Positions 8,239 through 14,249 of a stretch of 17,669 nt of DNA are shown here, piece after piece; the stretch's first letter is position 1, and each line of letters opens with the position of its first letter. The position numbers and the translations under genes were made by a program. This DNA is from Alphaproteobacteria bacterium (GTDB taxonomy: Bacteria; Pseudomonadota; Alphaproteobacteria; VGEJ01). Under the pieces are notes generated by a model. It ran no database searches and was not told the DNA's origin. It saw nothing but the letters and a program-made list of their open reading frames with translations. Location of the stretch: assembly GCA_016869335.1 (NCBI GenBank), contig VGEJ01000011.1, positions 1-17,669 of the forward strand, read 5' to 3'.

Positions 8239-9053
8239 AACAACGCCCCCCCCTTGGCGAGCGCGATTCCTGCGGCCGCGGGCGACGCGAGCAGAAGCGA
8301 GTCAACCCGGTCCAGGACGCCGCCGTGTCCGGGAATGAGCCGGCCGCTGTCCTTGACCAAGAACCGCCGCTTGAGTGCCGATTCGATCAGGTCCCCGCCC
8401 TGCGCCGCCAGCGATACCACGAGGCTCAGGAGGACAATCAGTGCCACGGGACCGAGGGCCGGGCCAAGCCCCACGGTGTCGAGCGATGCGGCGACCAGTC
8501 CGACGAGCGCCGCCGCCGAGAGGCCGCCCACCGCGCCGGCCCAGGTCTTGCCCGGGCTGAGTCGGGGGGCCAGCTTGGCGCCGCCAATGATCCTGCCGCA
8601 CGCGAACGCCCCGATATCGGTCGCCCATACGACCAGCAGGAGCCAAAGGACGGATGCGCGGCCGCTGCTGGGCTCGGACCGCAGCCAGATCAGCGCGACG
8701 ACGGGCACCGCCAGATGGACGATCCCCGCCGCATGCCACGGCGATACGCGCCGGTTCAACAGCGCGAATCCTGCGGCCCCTCCGGCCGCTGCCAGTACGG
8801 CCGCCAAGGCGGTCAGCGGCAGCCCGATTTGGGCCAGGAACAGCCCGCCCAAGATCACCGCGCCCAGCCCGATCGTGGCGATGCCCGCTCGGCGTCCGAG
8901 CAGCCGCTCCCATTCACCGGCCGCAAGCAGGGCGACGGCGCCCGTCAGCACCGCGAACCACCAGCCCCCAAGCCATGCGGATGCAACCGCGATCGGCGCC
9001 AACACCAGCCCCGAGGCCACGCGCCGAACGACTTCCCGCCGCCGCTCAGGCAC
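8229..9053 (-). CDS. cdsA: Phosphatidate cytidylyltransferase CdsA
   Basis: CdsA makes CDP-diacylglycerol from phosphatidic acid and CTP, feeding all phospholipid head-group branches. The protein is almost entirely hydrophobic, with about seven to eight membrane segments. The C-terminal family signature is intact: ALKRRFLVKDSG followed by LIPGHGGVLDRVDS (about residues 226-252). The start is uncertain. GTG 9053 gives 274 residues, an 8-nt overlap with the uppS stop (GTGCCTGA) and an N-terminus that runs straight into the conserved RRVASGLVLAP. ATG 9104 would add 17 residues and overlap uppS by 59 nt; it has a GGAG ten bases upstream and cannot be excluded. Position between uppS and dxr is the conserved order. 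Confidence 0.95.
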   Translation of the reverse strand: MPERRREVVRRVASGLVLAPIAVASAWLGGWWFAVLTGAVALLAAGEWERLLGRRAGIATIGLGAVILGGLFLAQIGLPLTALAAVLAAAGGAAGFALLNRRVSPWHAAGIVHLAVPVVALIWLRSEPSSGRASVLWLLLVVWATDIGAFACGRIIGGAKLAPRLSPGKTWAGAVGGLSAAALVGLVAASLDTVGLGPALGPVALIVLLSLVVSLAAQGGDLIESALKRRFLVKDSGRLIPGHGGVLDRVDSLLLASPAAAGIALAKGGALLWR

Positions 9054-9759
9054 TGGAGGCACCGTAGCGCCGCTCGCGATTGTGATACTCCGCCACCGCG
9101 TCATGCAATGTCTGCTCCGAGAAATCGGGCCACAGGATATCGAGGAAGACGAACTCAGAGTAGGCGATCTGCCACAACAGGAAGTTGCTGAGCCGCTTCT
9201 CGCCGCTGGTGCGGATCAGGAGATCGGGATCCGGGATCCCGACGGTTTCGAGCCGACGCACGAAGGCGGTCTCGTCGATGTCGGCGATGGCAAGCCGGCC
9301 GGCCACGACTTCCCCCGCAAGCTGCTGGCAGGCACGAATGATCTCGCGGTGGCTGCCGTAGTTGACCGCGACCGACAGCGTCAACCCATCGTTCGCCCGG
9401 GTCAGCGCCTCCGACTCCTCGATGAGCGTGACAACGTCGCGGGGCAGGGCGTCGCGCTCCCCGATGAAGCGAAGTCGCACGCCGCCGCTGTGGAGCTCGG
9501 CGAGCTCGGACCGCACGTAGACGCGTAGCAGCCCCATGAGATCATCGACTTCGCTGGCCGGCCGCTTCCAGTTCTCCGACGAGAATGCATAGAGCGTCAG
9601 GTAGGGTATGCCGAGGTTGCGGCAGCCGCGCACCGCCGTCCGCACGGCCTCGGCGCCGCGCTGATGGCCCGCGATGCGCGGCAATCCGCGGGCCTTGGCC
9701 CATCGGCCGTTGCCATCCATGATGATGGCTATGTGGGTGAGTGAGGTATGCAAGGCCAC
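9046..9759 (-). CDS. uppS: Undecaprenyl diphosphate synthase (cis-prenyltransferase)
   Basis: UppS extends farnesyl diphosphate with eight isopentenyl units to make the C55 lipid carrier used for peptidoglycan and other surface polymers. The 237-residue protein shows all family regions. MDGNGRWAKARGLPRIAGH contains the catalytic Asp15, followed by AFSSENWKRP, then NYGSHREI, and finally PDLLIRTSGEKRLSNFLLWQ with the conserved RxSGE. The GTG start at 9759 is supported by a purine-rich GAGGGGG at 9767-9773, seven bases upstream. The next codons encode the usual short leader before IAIIMDGN. It follows frr by 27 nt and overlaps cdsA. Confidence 0.97.
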   Translation of the reverse strand: MALHTSLTHIAIIMDGNGRWAKARGLPRIAGHQRGAEAVRTAVRGCRNLGIPYLTLYAFSSENWKRPASEVDDLMGLLRVYVRSELAELHSGGVRLRFIGERDALPRDVVTLIEESEALTRANDGLTLSVAVNYGSHREIIRACQQLAGEVVAGRLAIADIDETAFVRRLETVGIPDPDLLIRTSGEKRLSNFLLWQIAYSEFVFLDILWPDFSEQTLHDAVAEYHNRERRYGASSA

Positions 9760-9786
9760 AGGCCGGCCCCCTCTGGTTCCTGGCCG

Positions 9787-10344
9787 TCAGACCTGCTTGA
9801 TCTCCGCTTCCTTGGTGGCCAAGGTGCGATCGATCTCCTTGATGATCTGGTCGGTCGCTTTCTGAATCTCGGCGCCTTGGTGACGGTGTTCGTCCTGGGT
9901 GATGTCACCGTCCTTCTCGCGCCGCTTGAGCCGTTCCATTCCATCGCGTCGCACGTTGCGCACGGCGATGCGCGACTGCTCGGCGTACTTGTGGGCGACG
10001 CGGGCAAGCTCGGCGCGCCGCTCGGCGTTCAGCTCCGGGATCAGTATGCGCATCACCTGCCCCTCGACGACGGGATTGAGACCGAGGCCGGCGCCCCGGA
10101 TGGCCTTCTCGACCGCCTTCACCAGCGCGCGGTCCCACACCTGGACGGTAAGCGCCCGCGGCTCAGGAACGCTGATCGTTCCGACCTGATTAAGCGGCAT
10201 CGCGCTGCCGTAGGCGTCGACCGTGACCGGCTCGAGCAGCGCGGTGCTCGCCCGCCCCGTGCGCAGCCCCGCCAGCTCGTGCTTGAGGACATCGAGCGCC
10301 CCCTGCATGCGCCGCCTGATCTCGCCGAGCTCGCTCTCCGCCAT
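9787..10344 (-). CDS. frr: Ribosome recycling factor
   Basis: Ribosome recycling factor works with EF-G to split post-termination ribosomes. The product from ATG 10344 is 185 residues, the same length as the E. coli protein. It has the typical pattern of a long three-helix bundle interrupted by a small beta domain. Recognisable segments are LRTGRASTALLEPVTVDAYG and MPLNQVGTISVPEPR near the N-terminal third, and a highly charged C-terminal helix. A TTG at 10362 would add six residues, but it lies inside pyrH and upstream of a strong GGAGGGG ribosome-binding site that serves ATG 10344, so the shorter form is chosen. It starts one base after the pyrH stop codon. Confidence 0.97.
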   Translation of the reverse strand: MAESELGEIRRRMQGALDVLKHELAGLRTGRASTALLEPVTVDAYGSAMPLNQVGTISVPEPRALTVQVWDRALVKAVEKAIRGAGLGLNPVVEGQVMRILIPELNAERRAELARVAHKYAEQSRIAVRNVRRDGMERLKRREKDGDITQDEHRHQGAEIQKATDQIIKEIDRTLATKEAEIKQV

Positions 10345-10345
10345 C

Positions 10346-11071
10346 TCAGTCCCCTCCGCCAATGACGGTGCAGGTGCCTTTCCCGGCGATCACGCCGGGC
10401 AGCATGCCCGCGCCATGGATCGAGAACACCAGGATCGGGATACCGCTCTCCCGTGCCAGGCTGATCGCCGCGGCATCCATCACGCGGAGGTCTTGGCTCA
10501 GCACCTCGCGGTAGGTCAGCCGATCATAGCGCACGGCGTTTGGATGCGTGCGCGGGTCGCTCGAGTACACGCCGTCCACTTGCGTCGCCTTGAGCAGTGC
10601 ATCGCAGCCCATCTCGGCGGCACGCAGCGCCGCCGCGGTGTCGGTCGAGAAGAAGGGGTTGCCCGTGCCGGCGGCGAAAACGACCACGCGCCCGCGATCG
10701 AGGTGGCGCAGCGCCCGACGGCGGACGTAGGGCTCGCACACCGCCTGGATGTGGAGCGCCGATAGCACCCGAGCGCTCACGCCCCCCGCCTCCAGCGCAT
10801 GCTGGAGCGCCAGCGCATTGATGACGGTCGCCAACATGCCGATGTGGTCGGCGCTCGCCCGCTCGACCCCTGCGCCCGCCAGGGCGGCGCCGCGGAAGAG
10901 GTTGCCGCCACCGACCACGAGGCAAAGCTGCACGCCCATATCCTTGACGGCCGCGATGTCGCGGGCCAGATCGCTCGCGAAGGCCCAGTCGATGCCGAAA
11001 TCGCCGCGGCCCGCCAGAGCCTCGCCCGAGATCTTGAGCAGCACGCGCCGATATGGGGGCGGACGGGGCAT
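10346..11071 (-). CDS. pyrH: UMP kinase PyrH
   Basis: PyrH phosphorylates UMP to UDP in pyrimidine nucleotide synthesis; the bacterial enzyme is a hexamer of the amino-acid kinase fold. The 241-residue protein has LLKISGEAL at 11-19, the phosphate-binding VVGGGNLFRG at 52-61, and the acceptor and ATP-site stretch AAGTGNPFFSTDTAAALRA. LLKATQVDGVYSSDP follows, then the C-terminal IPILVFSIHG. These match the family without gaps. ATG 11071 fits the usual N-terminus; its ribosome-binding site is poor. It is separated from tsf by 105 nt, the largest gap within the cluster, and may have its own promoter there. Confidence 0.97.
   Translation of the reverse strand: MPRPPPYRRVLLKISGEALAGRGDFGIDWAFASDLARDIAAVKDMGVQLCLVVGGGNLFRGAALAGAGVERASADHIGMLATVINALALQHALEAGGVSARVLSALHIQAVCEPYVRRRALRHLDRGRVVVFAAGTGNPFFSTDTAAALRAAEMGCDALLKATQVDGVYSSDPRTHPNAVRYDRLTYREVLSQDLRVMDAAAISLARESGIPILVFSIHGAGMLPGVIAGKGTCTVIGGGD
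10351..10357 (-). promoter_or_regulatory. Ribosome-binding site fixing the frr start
   Basis: GGAGGGG lies six bases before ATG 10344, inside the last codons of pyrH. It argues against the upstream TTG at 10362 as the frr start. Confidence 0.75.
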
Positions 11072-11130
11072 CGCTAATCGGTCGGGGTTACCAGGGCGGC
11101 AGGCGCTCTCACCCTCCCTCGGGCGCGCGG

Positions 11131-11139
11131 ATCATATCA
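11131..11139 (-). promoter_or_regulatory. Possible extended -10 promoter element for pyrH
   Basis: On the minus strand the tsf-pyrH gap contains TGATATGAT. This matches an extended -10 (TGN then TATGAT, five of six to TATAAT). No convincing -35 lies 16-18 bases upstream. If used, the 5' leader of pyrH would be roughly 55 nt. In E. coli pyrH is also transcribed separately from rpsB-tsf, which makes a promoter here plausible, but this single element is weak evidence in a GC-rich genome. Confidence 0.3.
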
Positions 11140-11176
11140 GAAGCCCCGGGGCCACCATACCCCGGCGCCCCGGCGC

Positions 11177-12103
11177 TCAACGCGCCGCCTGCGCTGCGAC
11201 CTCGGCGGCAAAGTCCGCCTGTTTCTTCTCGATGCCTTCGCCGCGCTGAAAGCGCACGAAGCCGGTCACGCTGATCGCCGCTCCCGCCGCCTCGGCCGCC
11301 GCCGCCAGCGCCGCGCCGACCTTGACCTCCGGGTCAACCACATAGGGCTGCTCGAGCAGCACGACCTCCTCGTAGTACTTGCGCAAGCGACCCTCGACCA
11401 TCTTCTCCACGATGGCGTCGGGCTTGCCAGACTGCCTCGCCTGCTCGCGCAGGATTTTGCGCTCGTGTGCCACGAGCGCGGCCGGCAGGCTGTCGGCGGT
11501 CACGGCCTGGGGATTGGCGGCGGCAATGTGCATCGCGAGCTGCCGCCCGAACGCGGCAACCGGCTCCGGTGCGCCCCTCGACTCGATCGCGACGAGGACC
11601 CCGATCGTGCCCAGTCCGGGAGCGACGGCGCTGTGGACGTAGCTGGCCAGCACGCCCTGACCGACCGCGAGGTGCGCGGTGCGGCGCAGGGTCAGGTTCT
11701 CGCCGAGCGTCGCGATCTGGTGGGTGATCTCCTCCGCGACCGATCGCTGCTGGCCGGGATAGGGGGCTTTCAGAACCGCGTCGATCTCGCCCCGCCGGGC
11801 GTGGGCGACCTCGGCGATGGCGCGCGTCAGCGCCTGGAACGCCGGATTGCGCGCGACGAAGTCGGTCTCGGAGTTGACCTCCACGATGACCCCGGAGGTG
11901 CCGAAGACGCACACGCCGACCAGGCCGTCGGCAGCGATCCGCGAGCCCTTCTTGGCGGCGGCGGTTAAGCCGCGCTTGCGCAACACATCGATGGCGGCGG
12001 CAACGTCGCCGGACGCCTCGTCGAGCGCGCGCTTGCACTCCATCATGCCCGCGCCCGTGCGCTCACGCAGCTCCCTGACCAGAGCGGCCGATATCTCAGG
12101 CAT
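11177..12103 (-). CDS. tsf: Translation elongation factor Ts
   Basis: EF-Ts is the nucleotide exchange factor that regenerates EF-Tu-GTP. The 308-residue protein starts with a UBA-like N-terminal domain (LRERTGAGMMECKRALDEA, about 12-30). The diagnostic TDFVARN at 80-86, which inserts into EF-Tu, follows. Further family segments are VASYVHS-like LASYVHS, AMHIAAANP in the second core subdomain, and LLEQPYV near the C-terminus. The ATG at 12103 has AGGGGGA five bases upstream. It lies 37 nt after rpsB, the near-universal pairing, so both are probably read from the rpsB promoter. Confidence 0.98.
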   Translation of the reverse strand: MPEISAALVRELRERTGAGMMECKRALDEASGDVAAAIDVLRKRGLTAAAKKGSRIAADGLVGVCVFGTSGVIVEVNSETDFVARNPAFQALTRAIAEVAHARRGEIDAVLKAPYPGQQRSVAEEITHQIATLGENLTLRRTAHLAVGQGVLASYVHSAVAPGLGTIGVLVAIESRGAPEPVAAFGRQLAMHIAAANPQAVTADSLPAALVAHERKILREQARQSGKPDAIVEKMVEGRLRKYYEEVVLLEQPYVVDPEVKVGAALAAAAEAAGAAISVTGFVRFQRGEGIEKKQADFAAEVAAQAAR

Positions 12104-12140
12104 GCCGATCCCCCTGTGCCGTCACCCGCGACCAGCGCCG

Positions 12141-12941
12141 TCACGGCGCAGGCGCAAGCGGTTCCTCGGCCGCGGCAGCTACCCCTGCCTCCGGCGGCAG
12201 TTCCGATGCCAGCGGCTCGGCCGCGTCGCCGATATCTTCGCCCGCGGCCGCCATTTCGCTCTGCAGCCCGTCGAGCACCGAGCGCGCGAACAGGTCGCAG
12301 TAGAGCGTGATGGCGCGCAGCGCATCGTCGTTGCCGGGCACCGCGTAGTCGATCCCCTCCGGGTCGACATTGCTGTCGAGAATGGCAACGACCGGGATCC
12401 CGAGCTTGCGCGCTTCCTTGACCGCGATCGCCTCCTTGTTGGCATCGATGATGACCAGTATGTCGGGGAGGCCGCCCATCTCCTTGATCCCGCCGAGCGA
12501 GCGCTGCAGCTTGTCGCGCTGACGCTGGAGATTGAGCAGCTCCTTCTTCGTCAGCCCGACCTGCTCCTTCGCGAGCTGGTCGTCGAGATCGCGCAGCCGG
12601 CGGATCGAATTCGAGATCGTCTTCCAGTTCGTCAGCGTGCCGCCGAGCCAGCGGTGGTTGACGAAGTACTGACCGCAGGCCGCGGCGGCCTCGGCGACCG
12701 CTTCCGCCGCCTGGCGTTTGGTCGCGACGAACAGCACGCGCCCGCCTCCGCCCACAACCTCGCGTACCGCGATGAGCGCCCGGTGCAGCATCGGCACCGT
12801 CTGTTCAAGATCGATGATGTGGATGCCGTTGCGCTCGCCGTAGAGGTAGGGCGCCATCCGCGGGTTCCAGCGCCGCGTCTGATGGCCGAAGTGGACGCCG
12901 GCTTCAAGGAGCTGGCGCATCGTGAAGAGAGGCATAGCCAT
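12141..12941 (-). CDS. rpsB: 30S ribosomal protein S2
   Basis: S2 binds the 30S head-body junction late in subunit assembly. From ATG 12941 the protein has 266 residues. The conserved N-terminus LLEAGVHFGHQTRRWNPRM is at 11-29, with YLYGERNGIHIIDLEQT next. Later come VNHRWLGGTLTNWKT and the C-terminal DILVIIDANKEAIAVKEA. Two features decide the start: GGAG at 12950-12953 sits eight bases upstream, and the protein begins at the usual point. The frame is open much further upstream (to 13175), but that stretch is leader and promoter. An acidic, alanine-rich extension after about residue 230 is common in alphaproteobacterial S2. Confidence 0.98.
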   Translation of the reverse strand: MAMPLFTMRQLLEAGVHFGHQTRRWNPRMAPYLYGERNGIHIIDLEQTVPMLHRALIAVREVVGGGGRVLFVATKRQAAEAVAEAAAACGQYFVNHRWLGGTLTNWKTISNSIRRLRDLDDQLAKEQVGLTKKELLNLQRQRDKLQRSLGGIKEMGGLPDILVIIDANKEAIAVKEARKLGIPVVAILDSNVDPEGIDYAVPGNDDALRAITLYCDLFARSVLDGLQSEMAAAGEDIGDAAEPLASELPPEAGVAAAAEEPLAPAP

Positions 12942-12949
12942 GCGGTGAT

Positions 12950-12953
12950 CTCC
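12950..12953 (-). promoter_or_regulatory. Ribosome-binding site fixing the rpsB start
   Basis: GGAG eight bases before ATG 12941. It selects this codon over ATG 12935 (spacing 14) and over the much longer open frame. Confidence 0.7.
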
Positions 12954-12981
12954 GGTTGATCCGCCGCGGGGGTCTGGCCAA

Positions 12982-12997
12982 CCCGGGTTCACCCGGG
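12982..12997 (-). other. GC hairpin in the rpsB leader
   Basis: CCCGGG, the tetraloop TGAA and CCCGGG form a perfect six-pair GC stem in the untranslated leader, about 40 nt before the rpsB start. Leaders of rpsB in several bacteria fold to bind S2 and repress translation. Whether this stem does so is an inference. It lacks a following T run, so it is not a standard terminator. Confidence 0.35.
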
Positions 12998-13066
12998 CGG
13001 GCACCGGAGCGACCGCGCCCATTGAGACGCGGCCACGCCCCGCGTGAGGAGTGTCTAGGAGCGCCG

Positions 13067-13095
13067 GGTTTAGCCCCCCCGTCCGCCAAATGCAA
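13067..13095 (-). promoter_or_regulatory. Probable rpsB promoter
   Basis: On the minus strand GCTAAACC (13074-13067) matches seven of eight positions of the Caulobacter housekeeping -10 consensus GCTANAWC. TTGCAT (13095-13090) lies 17 bases upstream of TAAACC and can serve as a -35. Transcription would start near 13060, giving a leader of about 120 nt before rpsB. It lies between the stop of the hypothetical gene (13139) and rpsB, where a promoter for the whole cluster is expected. Confidence 0.55.
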
Positions 13096-13138
13096 GCGCC
13101 GCGCACCCCGACTGGGCGGCGGGGGCCTCGGCCACGGC

Positions 13139-13582
13139 CTACTCGGCGGCTGCTTGCCAGCTGCCGTCGTGCCAACGGTACGGTTGCGGCGCTTCGTCGC
13201 GCTGGTTCTGACGGGCGCAGCCGTAAGACGCGGCGCGCTGGGCCTTTGGGTTGTTCAGGAAATCCTCATCGCTGAAGATGTTCCACTTCCCTGTCCATTC
13301 GAAGATCTTCTCGCCGTTCGCCTTGCGCAACGGTTTGCCTGTTGCGAAGTCGATGACCTCGCGGGTCAAGCCGAGATCGGCGAGAGCCGGCGGGCGCATC
13401 TGGAACCTGCTAAGCGCTCTCCCATCCTCCCCGGCCCGCGACGTCCACCGGAGCGTGTCCTCAAGGGCGGGCGACGTCTCCACATCTGCGATGGTCTTCT
13501 CGAGCAGGTCATCGACAGCGATCTCGCCAAAACGCTGTCTGAAGCCCGCGCGTCTGGCTTGGAAACCAATGGGAAGCTCCAT
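13139..13582 (-). CDS. Lysozyme-like family protein, shortened copy A with a foreign tail
   Basis: This 147-residue product is homologous to copy B at 16525-17309. It has TIADVETSPALEDTLRW (30-46), with Glu35 in the position where lytic transglycosylase and lysozyme-like families carry the catalytic glutamate. FQMRPPALADLGLT (60-73), WTGKWN (96-101) and SDEDFLNNP (104-112) follow. These resemble, from memory, a phage-associated transglycosylase-like domain with the pattern GxYQM...ALxDxG...WTGK...SxxDFLNNP; I could not search for it. The second half of that domain is missing. After QRAASYGCARQ the protein ends in YRWHDGSWQAAAE, which resembles the tail of the protein at 15399-16571. The ATG at 13582 is only the first usable start in this frame. 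The true N-terminus appears to lie in another frame at 13509-13634. Function is unproven. Confidence 0.55.
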   Translation of the reverse strand: MELPIGFQARRAGFRQRFGEIAVDDLLEKTIADVETSPALEDTLRWTSRAGEDGRALSRFQMRPPALADLGLTREVIDFATGKPLRKANGEKIFEWTGKWNIFSDEDFLNNPKAQRAASYGCARQNQRDEAPQPYRWHDGSWQAAAE

Positions 13583-13634
13583 CCGCCTTCGCCGGCCGCA
13601 GCCTCGGTCGGCTCGCCGGCTCCCTGGCAAACAT
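13509..13634 (-). pseudogene. Frameshifted N-terminal part of copy A
   Basis: ATG 13634, preceded by GGGGAGGGG, opens a 41-codon frame. Its protein aligns without gaps to the N-terminus of copy B: ASRPxxRPxKA(D/E)G, then W(F/Y)xxQxRxL. Its frame then ends at 13509, while the homology continues in the +1 frame as FGEIAVDDLLEKTIA of the CDS ending at 13139. Removing one base from the TTTT run at 13529-13532 would join the two. This is therefore either a one-base insertion, a sequencing error in a homopolymer, or a slippage site. Confidence 0.55.
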
Positions 13635-13651
13635 GCGCCCCTCCCCGAAAG

Positions 13652-13696
13652 GGACAAAACGGGAACATGCTATCCACCCCGTCCGCCCTCCGTCAA
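13652..13696 (-). promoter_or_regulatory. Promoter of copy A with LexA-like box
   Basis: On the minus strand TTGACG (13696-13691), an 18-base spacer and TAGCAT (13672-13667) form a promoter. It is followed at once by GTTC-N7-GTCC (13666-13652). This is one base from GTTC-N7-GTTC, the known alphaproteobacterial LexA box. The layout mirrors the promoter of copy B. Confidence 0.5.
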
Positions 13697-13738
13697 GCAT
13701 TCTCTCCGTTGCGCCCCCGGGCGGAGCGGGGTCGCGGA

Positions 13739-14113
13739 CTACCTCGCCGGCGCGTAGGCGAGCGCCTCGATCTCCACCTTGACATCGATCATCAGGTCGG
13801 CGCGCACCGTCGAACGGGTCGGTGGGTCCTTCGGAAAGAACTCCTCGTACACCCGGTTGAAGCGGCCGAAGTCGCGCGGGTCCTCGAGCCAGCACGTCGT
13901 CTTGACCACGTCTTCGAGGCTCACGCCAGCTTTCCTGAGCAGCCGTTCGATGGTGCGCAGCACCACCCGCGTCTGTTCCTCGATGCTGCCTTCGACCACG
14001 AGCCCCTTGTCGTCGAACGGCACCGTGCCGGACACGAACACGAAGTCCCCTGCCCGGATCGCCTGGCTTAGCGGAACGGGTAGCGATTTCTCGATGACCT
14101 GCTTCTTGCTCAT
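13739..14113 (-). CDS. RidA/YjgF-family enamine/imine deaminase
   Basis: RidA-family proteins hydrolyse reactive enamines and imines released by PLP enzymes, or act on related small molecules. The 124-residue product has the expected size. RAGDFVFVSGTVPFD appears near the N-terminus, EEQTRVVLRTIERLL and the VVKTTCWLED strand in the middle, and PTRSTVRADLMIDVKVEIE near the end. The arginine in TRS and the glutamate in VEIE match the positions of E. coli Arg105 and Glu120, so deaminase activity is possible. ATG 14113 has AGGAGG seven bases upstream. A longer frame to 14251 runs through the divergent intergenic region and is rejected. It faces away from a class V aminotransferase-like gene, a sensible functional pairing. 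The subfamily is not certain, so no symbol is given. Confidence 0.9.
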   Translation of the reverse strand: MSKKQVIEKSLPVPLSQAIRAGDFVFVSGTVPFDDKGLVVEGSIEEQTRVVLRTIERLLRKAGVSLEDVVKTTCWLEDPRDFGRFNRVYEEFFPKDPPTRSTVRADLMIDVKVEIEALAYAPAR

Positions 14114-14120
14114 CTGGGTG

Positions 14121-14126
14121 CCTCCT
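14121..14126 (-). promoter_or_regulatory. Ribosome-binding site of the RidA-family gene
   Basis: AGGAGG, a full match to the anti-Shine-Dalgarno complement, lies seven bases before ATG 14113 and fixes the start. Confidence 0.8.
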
Positions 14127-14176
14127 GGGCGGGGCCGCGCGGGCCGGCCGATTACCTTGCTGGGGCGTTGGCCCGT

Positions 14177-14195
14177 TGTCAAAGCGCGCGCTTTG
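14177..14195. promoter_or_regulatory. Perfect palindrome overlapping a TTGACA element between divergent genes
   Basis: CAAAGCGCGCGCTTTG (14180-14195) is a perfect 16-base inverted repeat in the 136-base gap between the RidA-family gene and the aminotransferase-like gene. On the minus strand a consensus -35, TTGACA (14182-14177), overlaps its edge, although no clear -10 follows at 16-18 bases. On the plus strand TTTGCC (14192-14197) and GCTAGGTG lie about 17 bases apart and could form a weak promoter. A dimeric repressor binding here could control both genes; that is inference. Confidence 0.4.
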
Positions 14196-14249
14196 CCTCG
14201 GGGCGGAAACCAGCTAGGTGTTGGTCCCCTCCCTGCGACGGCCGAGGCC

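Noticed and set aside
11146..11165. GC-rich hairpin (CCGGGG, 8-base loop, CCCCGG) after tsf as a terminator
   Set aside because: No T run follows on the minus strand, and such short GC stems are frequent by chance in this sequence.
12942..13175. Longer N-terminus for ribosomal protein S2
   Set aside because: The extension would cross the probable promoter and leader. It has no homology to S2, and a good ribosome-binding site sits directly before ATG 12941.
13779..14249. N-terminal extension of the aminotransferase-like protein
   Set aside because: It is antisense to the RidA-family gene and has no similarity to class V enzymes; the fold begins normally at ATG 14250.
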